Below, piece by piece: positions 9,188 through 15,743 of a DNA stretch of 15,743 bases. The notes under the pieces were generated by a model. The model was not told the DNA's origin and ran no database searches. It worked only from the letters and a program-made list of their open reading frames with translations. Origin of the DNA: Smittium mucronatum (lineage: Eukaryota; Kickxellomycota; Harpellomycetes; Harpellales; Legeriomycetaceae). Numbering within the stretch: the first letter of the stretch is position 1; every line of letters starts with the position of its first letter. The stretch lies in the NCBI GenBank assembly GCA_001953115.1, contig LSSL01004214.1:1-15743 (forward strand), read 5' to 3'. A program made the translations under genes and the position numbers.

Positions 9188-9241
9188 ATCTAAACTCCCT
9201 CTCCCCCATTGAATTTTTTTTTTTCGAGGTGGGGTTTAGAT
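9188..9241. repeat. Imperfect inverted repeat
   Basis: ATCTAAACTCC (9188-9198) faces GGGGTTTAGAT (9231-9241), matching at 10 of 11 positions, around a pyrimidine- and T-rich centre of 32 nt. It stands out as a local G/C-bearing structure in an AT-rich region. It could be a miniature element relic or chance. Confidence 0.4.
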
Positions 9242-9259
9242 AACTATTGGAAATTTAGT

Positions 9260-10560
9260 TTAGTTAGATTAAATTATAACATCATTCTTTGGCTTATTTC
9301 CGATACCGATTCAATAGCCTATCTAAATATCAAACTTGAACGGAGATACATCCCTTAGAGAATAATCTATATTACATAAAGGTGTTAATCTGACTAAAAA
9401 GGAGTATTATAACACGAAAAGATTTGTAATTTAAATTTAATGGCCTCTAAAAACTGAGGTTTAAGTTAAAAATAAATTTAGGAAAAGATAAGAAAATGGC
9501 CATCATATTTCATAGAATATGTAAAAAAAAATAGAGAAAAAAAATCAAATTATAAAAATAAGAATTGGTTCTATCAGCGAATCCTACTTTTTGTAAACAC
9601 TCCATTTAAATAAACCGTAATATGAAATGAAGAATAAAATTCAGTGGATTAAAAACTATTTATCATTTATTTATTTTTTTCGGTTCTAAGAAGAAAAAAT
9701 ACAGTCATAAAAGCTATGGTTATTGGATGTGGAGTATCTCAGAGTATATATCCAAGTATCGATTAAAAAGGATATATTTTTAAATCATGGAAAAAGAAAA
9801 CATAGTTTCATTTACAACGAAGTACTAGAATCCTAAACGTGGAATTACTGGCTTCATTAAAATGTCGATTAACTTGAAAGGGGATGGGTTTAGAATGAAT
9901 ATTAATACTATTTGGTGTTTTTTGCAGTTTTTACCAGAGCTCTTTTTCATGCAATGCAGAATTTGACGCTTAATTTAATTTTTTTTTTACTTTGTTTGCA
10001 ATGCGAGATATACATTATACTGAACCCTCTACTTTTGACTCCAACCATCAGAGTAGCTCATTAAATTATTGATTATTCATCCCACAAACTCAAATATAGC
10101 TAGATTTATACCACTTATAGAATAATAAATTTCGGGACTGGGTTGTACGATTATCTATTTGCTAAAAACAATTCAAATGTGTCAATGAACTCATCACCAT
10201 TAGTCCAAAATCATTTCTATTATATTACTGTTTATTGAAGCTGATTGAAAATAGCACCAGCACCATTTTGGCCAATGAATTTATAGAAAATTGTGCCTAG
10301 GTTCTATTAAAATATGTATTAGTCATATATGGGAGATTCTTTTTAAGACTAGACTTGTTTTTACTATGTAAACCATTGGCTACAATAATTTATACTATCA
10401 TCAAACCAATAAAAATGGGAAACTACACTGGTTCTGATAAATTTTCAAATTTTAATAAATAGAAAACTTCTTTTGAAATTCCAATCAAAAATTAACGAAT
10501 AAACTTATTTACATTTTAGCATCACATTTCCTGATTAGGAAAGTAAAAAAAAATTAAATG
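9260..10560. other. AT-rich region upstream of Ubp14
   Basis: No open gene is visible. On the minus strand at about 10140-10200 a short stretch reads NGDEFIDTFELFLANR before a stop, in a locally less AT-rich context (about 10010-10400). This might be another decayed retroelement piece (gag-like), but it is too short to assign. The rest holds nothing I can support. Confidence 0.35.
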
Positions 10561-10631
10561 GATAAGTGTCTTTTCTCAACAAGAATCATCCATATAGTAC
10601 TTTTCTGCCTGATATCCTAGAAAGAGAATCT

Positions 10632-10639
10632 TATATATA
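10632..10639 (+). promoter_or_regulatory. TATA-like box before Ubp14
   Basis: TATATATA lies about 58 nt ahead of the proposed start codon at 10697. The position is reasonable for a fungal promoter, but such strings are common in DNA this AT-rich. Confidence 0.25.
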
Positions 10640-10696
10640 CCTGCATATTTTTTTTAAAGCTACAAAATTCCCACAGATAAGATACTTCATTATACA

Positions 10697-13437
10697 ATGC
10701 TCGCTAACTGTTCTCACATCCTCAATGCTCATGTTTCTATTCCCAATTCAAATTCCCTTATATTTAAAGACGAATGTACCTGTTGTTTTGATACTGATGT
10801 AAGTCTTCATTCCTTGTGTGCATCTTATTTATTTATCCCTAGTATTTATTTTTTCGTTAGAAATTTCCTGGTGGCATCGATGTTTGTTTGACTTGCTACA
10901 ATGGAGGTTGTGTTTCAGATGAAAGAAATCATTCCATGTTACACAATGTCAAATCTGGTCATCCTTTGTGCCTCAACATCCAAAAAATTCGTAAGGTAAC
11001 CCTCATCTCTTCTTACTTATATTTGTTTTAAAGCATATTCCTTAATTGAATCTATAACCGTATGTCTTTTAGGAAAATTCTTACGAAGAAAGATCTAGCA
11101 AGGCATTAAAATTAGAGATAATCGAAACTTCAAAAGAACAAGTTGACCAGGAAAATTATGAAACCATTTTTAAGTTAAAATGTTTGGAGTGTAAAGATTT
11201 CTCTGAAATCTCTCCACTCCCCGACAATGTATGTCTTCCTTTGTTTATTTATAAGTCTATCATCTTCATCGACAATTTTTTTATTTTCAAACAATCTTCT
11301 TTTTTTTAATCTAGGTTGACAAAGCTATAAATGCAATAAAGTCGGCTTTGTCAGCATCCAAGAAAAGCGAGGTACATAGTTGGACTAAAGAGGTTATTGA
11401 ATGTCAACATCTACTTTCATTACATCAGGATCCCTCCAAGTTTCTTACCGATAACGGTAACTTTACCACCAATATATATCTTTTCATCCTAATAATCACC
11501 TCAATTTATTTACTTCCCATTTATAGACAGGAATGTATGTTCCCAATGTGATAAAACTGAAAATCTGTGGCTCTGTCTCGAGTGCGGCTCAGTAGGCTGT
11601 GGAAGGCGCCAGTATGACGGCAGTGGAGGAAATAACCATGCTATTGACCATTTCAACACCACTGGTCATATTGCCAGTGTAAAGCTTGGTACTATCGAGC
11701 CTAACGGAACTGCAGATGTTTATTGTTACCTTTGTGACGAAAATAGACTTGATAGCAACTTACATCTTCATCTTAAAATGCTTGGTATTGATGTCGAATC
11801 ACAAATTAAAACCGAAAAAGGTCTTTCTGAGCTCGAACTTGAACAGAATTTGAAATTAGATTTTAGCATGGTATCTGATGACGGAAAAAACCTTATTCCT
11901 CTCTATGGATCAGGGTTAACTGGTCTCATCAACTTAGGCAATTCTTGCTATCTTTCATCTGCTGTCATCAGCTTGTTCAACTTAAAGGATTTCCATGACG
12001 ATTATTCTGTTGATGCTAATGACCACTTTCTACAATGCCAAAAACCCTCCCGTGCATCATGTTTAACTTGTCAGCTTTTCAAGCTCTACGATGGTCTTTT
12101 TAGTGGTAGGTATTCTTTAGAACCCTCCAAGTCCTCTTCCGAAAATCACACCATTGGGGTAGCCCCAAGAATGTTTAAAGATGCAATATCCACTGGTGAT
12201 CCAGAGTTTAGCACTATGAGACAGCAGGATTCTTTTGAATTTTTCCAGTTTATGTCTAAAAACATTAGAGTATCAGAAAAATCTAATCTACCCGGCCAGG
12301 ATTCAATGAAGATGTTTGATTTTTATTTGATGGAAAAGCTCAAATGCACAATTTGCAACGGTGTTAAATATAAAAAGCAAATTTCTAACTCGATTACGCT
12401 TCCCATCTTAGAAAATAATCCTGAAAACTCAGCTAATGACCTATCATTTAATTTGTATCAAAGTTTTAATGAGTTTTGTAAAGATGAATTGATCGATGGT
12501 TACTCTTGTCCAAAATGCAAAAAACCTACACCTGCGTTAAAGTCCTTTAAATTCAACACTTTCCCCGATGTTTTGGTAATCCAAATGCGTAGGTTTAAAT
12601 TAGTCAACTGGGTTCCAACAAAAATTGACACTCCCGTATCTATAGATAATACCAAAGAAATTGTTTTAGATCACTTTAGGGATATGGGTCCTCTTCCTGA
12701 TGAGGAAGTTTTACCCGAAGGTAGCTTTAAAAAATTACTTTTCTTCTCAGATTTCATTTCACTATCTAATAATTTCCATATTTTTAAAGATGAAAATATC
12801 TTTTTTATACTATAATTTAGACGAAGCTAGTAATAATAATCAGGAACAAATCATCGATTCTGAGATTCTTTCGTCATTAGTTAGTGCAGGTTTCCCGGAA
12901 GATTGGTGTAAATATGCTATATTATCGTCTGGGGGTAATTCCGCTGATAATGCCATGAATTGGCTTCTTGAAAATATTGATAGACTCTCTGAGCCTGCTC
13001 CACCATTATCTAGCATTCCTAAAACTAACTCCTTAGAGATTAATTCATTCGATCCCTCCAGCGTCGAGATGCTGGTAGGCATGGGCTTCAACCAAAATCA
13101 ATCCATACATGCCTTATCTCAAACTGATGGGGATGTTGAACGTGCTGTGGACTACCTATTTAGCCATCCCGAGGAATCTGGAAATTCAAACCAAAATATT
13201 CCACTTGTGAGTGGGGGTATTTTAGAAATTGACTCAAAACCGGCTGTATATGAGCTTAGTTCCTTTATATCCCACAAAGGAAAGTCTGTGCACTCTGGTC
13301 ATTATGTAGCACATCTTTACAAGGATGATCTATCGGTACCCGACACAAAATGGGTATTATTTAATGATGACCGTGTCGTGGCGCAGCCTAATCCGCCAAT
13401 CGAAACTGCGTATGTTTATTTATTGAGTAGGAAGTAG
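10697..13437 (+). CDS. UBP14: Ubp14/USP5-type ubiquitin hydrolase, six exons
   Basis: This is a cysteine protease that takes apart unanchored polyubiquitin chains, recycling ubiquitin and keeping free chains from clogging the proteasome; family members act in cytosol and nucleus. Exons: 10697-10798, 10861-10995, 11073-11228, 11315-11456, 11527-12720, 12821-13437, giving 781 aa, the usual length for yeast Ubp14. All junctions are GTA...TAG and keep the frame. Domains: variant zinc finger about 20-75 (C27, C30, C43, C46, H58, H62); ZnF-UBP 180-255 (C183, C186, C203, H216; W193 and R205 correspond to human USP5 residues gripping the free ubiquitin C-terminus); USP domain from about 309 with NLGNSCY (C319), SGHY (H737) and FNDD (D759); UBA domains about 586-628 and 654-694. 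The zinc-ribbon pairs C452/C455 and C506/C509 are intact. The start is chosen because MLANCSHI followed by FKDECTCCFDTD matches the fungal N-terminus. The gene looks complete and functional. Confidence 0.95.
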
Positions 13438-13930
13438 CTTTTTTTTGCATCGTTGTTTTACTGATTATATTATTTGTTTTAGTTATGATTTTATTTAATT
13501 TTCAAGAAAATTTATCATCGAGTCCCAAAATTGACAAATTCATCTTTTTCATATTAGAAAATTTTCTGTAACTTTTATTTCTGCCCAAGATCTTTAATTT
13601 TTAAGTTTATTACTTTTTTTTAAATTATTGTCTTCTCACATGGAAATTACATTCACAATTAAACCATAATATTTAAATTCGAACTACTGAAACTATTTCA
13701 AAACTTTAATTATTCTTGGAAAAAACAAAAATAAAAATATTGCGAAGTTTAGGAAGTTCTGATTAAATCTTTTAGTCGAAATTACAAGTATATTGATGAG
13801 AGAAACTTCGATATCTTGTAGATAGGTTACAATTTTATTTTGTTTTTCTAAAAAATTCTCCTAATAAATTTATGAATCAGTACGTTAAATTTTCTTTCTT
13901 TTTTTTTACATAGAAGGACTTGTTTCCTTT
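13438..13930. other. 3' flank of Ubp14, AT-rich
   Basis: A T run follows the stop codon directly. The first clear AATAAA on the + strand is at 13730-13735, about 290 nt after the stop, so the polyadenylation site is uncertain. No reading frame is supported. Confidence 0.35.
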
Positions 13931-13934
13931 CTTC

Positions 13935-14679
13935 TGCACCTCAGGGTACCATTAAGGTTCAGTTTTCGGTGGCAAAGGAAAATCGGAGTAGAATTTCCTA
14001 ACCCTGTGGAGAGGTGTTATTTTTTATTACCTGAGGTTTATTACTGTATAAAAGCAGGTTGCATAGCACCACATATTTTTTCTATTAAGCCTTCCGTTGT
14101 AAAAACAAATTTTACATAGGATTATTTTATAGTTTAATTTCTTATATGCCCAAATTTGGACTAAAACCTCGTTTTTATCTCGGCTCTGGCCCTTTATCGA
14201 TAACTTGTGGAAGCCAGCTGGGTTCTAGATTAATGGATAAAAAAATTCAGGAAAATAGATAAAATTATAAGAAATGTTCACAAATAAGAGAATATAATTC
14301 CAGAAAATTAGGGAATTTTGAGAGGCCGGTTTTGGACGACTCAATTCCTGGTCAATACTAAAATCATAAATGGAAAATTACAATTTTTTAGTGCTTTTTG
14401 CATAAAAAATAAAATTCCAGAGACAATTAAACACTTTTTTTAGAATTCGAAAAATGAGAAAGCATGGGCAAAAATTCAATTAAGTGATTTTTTGCCCAAA
14501 ATATTAATTTCTATGAAATTTATAGTGTTCCTTCTCATGACCCAGTTCAGTTGCAGCAGACTGAATAACTCCTTGAATCGGAGTCTGAAAAATCCTTTTT
14601 CCAGCTCCATGATGAAGACGTCAGCCAAATTATAGTGCTGGGAACAATTAAATTTTTGTAAGGCATTCACGCTACTCAT
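13935..14679 (-). CDS. Possible small split gene or its remains
   Basis: Several minus-strand patches have exon-like composition in an AT-rich setting. The first is an open frame from ATG at 14679 to TGA at 14476-14478 (67 codons, beginning MSSVNALQKFNCSQHYNLAD and continuing VFIMELEKGFFRLRFKELF). I counted about 40% G+C over 14521-14679, similar to Ubp14 exons. A TATTTATA-like string lies just upstream of the ATG. Further along are IDQELSRPKPASQNSL (after GATTTTAG, near 14355), NPAGFHKLSIKGQSRDKNEV (after TTAATCTAG, near 14225) and VRKFYSDFPLPPKTEP followed by a stop near 13950 (after CTCCACAG). The acceptors look good. Matching donors are unclear: a GTAAAA lies near 14115, and GTAATA near 14030 would leave an intron of only 27 nt. 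I do not recognise the family. It may be a real gene, a pseudogene or transposon debris. Confidence 0.35.
14465..14498. repeat. Perfect 10-bp hairpin at ORF end
   Basis: TGGGCAAAAA (14465-14474) and TTTTTGCCCA (14489-14498) are exact reverse complements with a 14-nt loop. The stop codon of the minus-strand 67-codon frame falls in the loop, so the structure straddles the end of that frame. It could be a 3'-end structure or a mobile-element end; its role is unknown. Confidence 0.55.
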
Positions 14680-14699
14680 TTATTAATACTCAAAACTAT

Positions 14700-15743
14700 A
14701 AATAGATGATCAACTTTCTTTAAAAAATACCTAGTAGTTAATGGGTCACTAAAGAGGTGGGGCGGAGTTGCGTAAGAAACTTTTTTGAAAGTTTACAAAT
14801 ATTTTTGAAAAATTTTTGAAAAGAATCCATGTTCATTTTTATTTGATTTTAAAATAAATTATGCCTAAGAATTTTTTGAGAGTCCAGCTGAAGAATCAAT
14901 GGTACTGATTATAAAGTAAATTTTTATTATATTAACGCATCGTTTAATAATTATTAAAAATTTTACAGAATCAATTTTTAATGTTATAAACAATTTTTAA
15001 CAGAAGAACTGGACAAGATATTGACTAGAATTTTTATAAATGTTTAACTCGGTTTATTGGAAGAATAAAATGATATATAAAAAATCGGGCTATAAGTTTT
15101 TTAAAATGAAAAATTGAATCCGAAATATTTAATAATAATTACATTTCAATGATGAATTGGTCTAAATTAATTTGTCTCCATATCAAATTGCGTAAATTTT
15201 AATAATTATCATAAATCTAAATTATCTAATTGTATCAGTTTTTTAGGATTTTTACTAAAAATTATTCGAAAATTATTATGACCTGACAGGAGAAAAGACC
15301 CGGTAAAATTTTTGAATGCAAATATTATTGGCAGATTTCCATGTGAAACCGTATAAAAATATTTATATATGTACTGCAGATAATTTCCCGTCAAAAAATA
15401 GCGCTAAGATAATTTTCATATTTCTATGATTTTAAAAAAAAAATTATTTTGAAAACTGATTGAGATAAGTTAGTTTGAAAGTTAATTTAGGAATTATCTG
15501 CATTTTTCTGTCGAAATCAAATTAGGAATTATTTTAACAGATAAAAAAAAAATTCTTGAGAAAAATATCTAAATAAACCGGACCATATAAATAAATTTAA
15601 GCCAGATTGATTGAATTCATATGAAAGGCCAAAAAATAAAAATCTTCGGTAAACCTCAGATGAGTGAGATAGCTCTGGAAAAACTCTTTAATATTTAATT
15701 AAATGAGAGGATACATGTTAAACTAAAACCTTCATCACCTTTA
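14700..15743. other. AT-rich terminal stretch, no supported gene
   Basis: A 61-codon minus frame at 15209-15394 reads partly protein-like (SHGNLPIIFAFKNFTGSF) in a slightly less AT-rich patch, but has no motif or splice context I can defend. A short + frame near 15620-15700 (MKGQKIKIFGKPQMSEIALE) ends in TAA and is also unsupported. The rest is A/T-rich and stop-filled. Confidence 0.4.

Noticed and set aside
10566..10802. 78-codon + frame overlapping the first Ubp14 exon
   Set aside because: It is in a different frame from the conserved Ubp14 N-terminus (ATG 10697), is hydrophobic and motif-free, and runs into intron 1.
10991..10996. Alternative donor GTAAGG at 10991 for Ubp14 intron 2
   Set aside because: It is closer to the textbook donor, but joining from 10990 to 11073 shifts the frame into a stop within nine codons. 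Using GT at 10996 keeps the conserved protein.
11348..11551. 67-codon + frame in the Ubp14 exon 4-intron 4 region
   Set aside because: It is out of frame with the protein and reads through intron 4.
12749..12750. Alternative acceptor TTCTCAG at 12750 for intron 5
   Set aside because: It would put exon 6 in the wrong frame and reach a stop before the UBA domains. TAG at 12820 restores the conserved frame.
12840..13091. 83-codon minus frame inside Ubp14
   Set aside because: It is antisense shadow of the UBA-coding exon.
1..15743. CRISPR array, bacterial operon or restriction/defence cluster
   Set aside because: There are no regularly spaced repeats and no ribosome-binding sites; the only intact recognisable gene is a eukaryotic split gene.

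Overview
The window looks like a nuclear fragment of a very AT-rich eukaryote, most likely a fungus. It holds one intact split gene on the + strand. All five of its introns are short (62-100 nt), begin with GTA and end in TAG. Its product is a Ubp14/USP5-type deubiquitinase of 781 residues, the usual size for the yeast orthologues. An early-diverging, AT-rich, transposon-littered lineage such as the gut fungi (Harpellales) would fit, but that placement is inference. Nothing here looks bacterial.

Layout. 1-420: a GC-richer island with small hairpins and no recognised gene. 1226-4292 (minus): a decayed retrotransposon. In order there is a gag-like coiled-coil frame, a reverse transcriptase with a damaged YxDD box, an RNase H piece, and a C-terminal module of the kind found in DIRS/Ngaro-type elements. 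All parts are broken by stops and frameshifts. 4453-4698 (minus): a short orphan reading frame. 5621-6414: a second GC-rich island. It has a structured leader with three hairpins, a tRNA T-arm look-alike and a 14-nt direct repeat, followed by an open frame of 164 codons that ends in a perfect 9-bp hairpin. Its composition differs sharply from the flanks, so it is probably a more recent mobile insertion. 6480-10560: about 4 kb of AT-rich sequence without a convincing gene. 10697-13437 (+): the Ubp14/USP5 gene. About 13935-14679 (minus): patches of coding-like composition that could be a small split gene or the remains of one. 14700-15743: AT-rich, nothing firm.

The genes do not form an operon or pathway. 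The window is best read as one housekeeping gene of ubiquitin recycling beside transposon debris of at least two ages. No wholly new system is evident. The items most worth following up are the hairpin-flanked GC-rich unit at 5621-6414 and the unrecognised minus-strand coding patches downstream of Ubp14.
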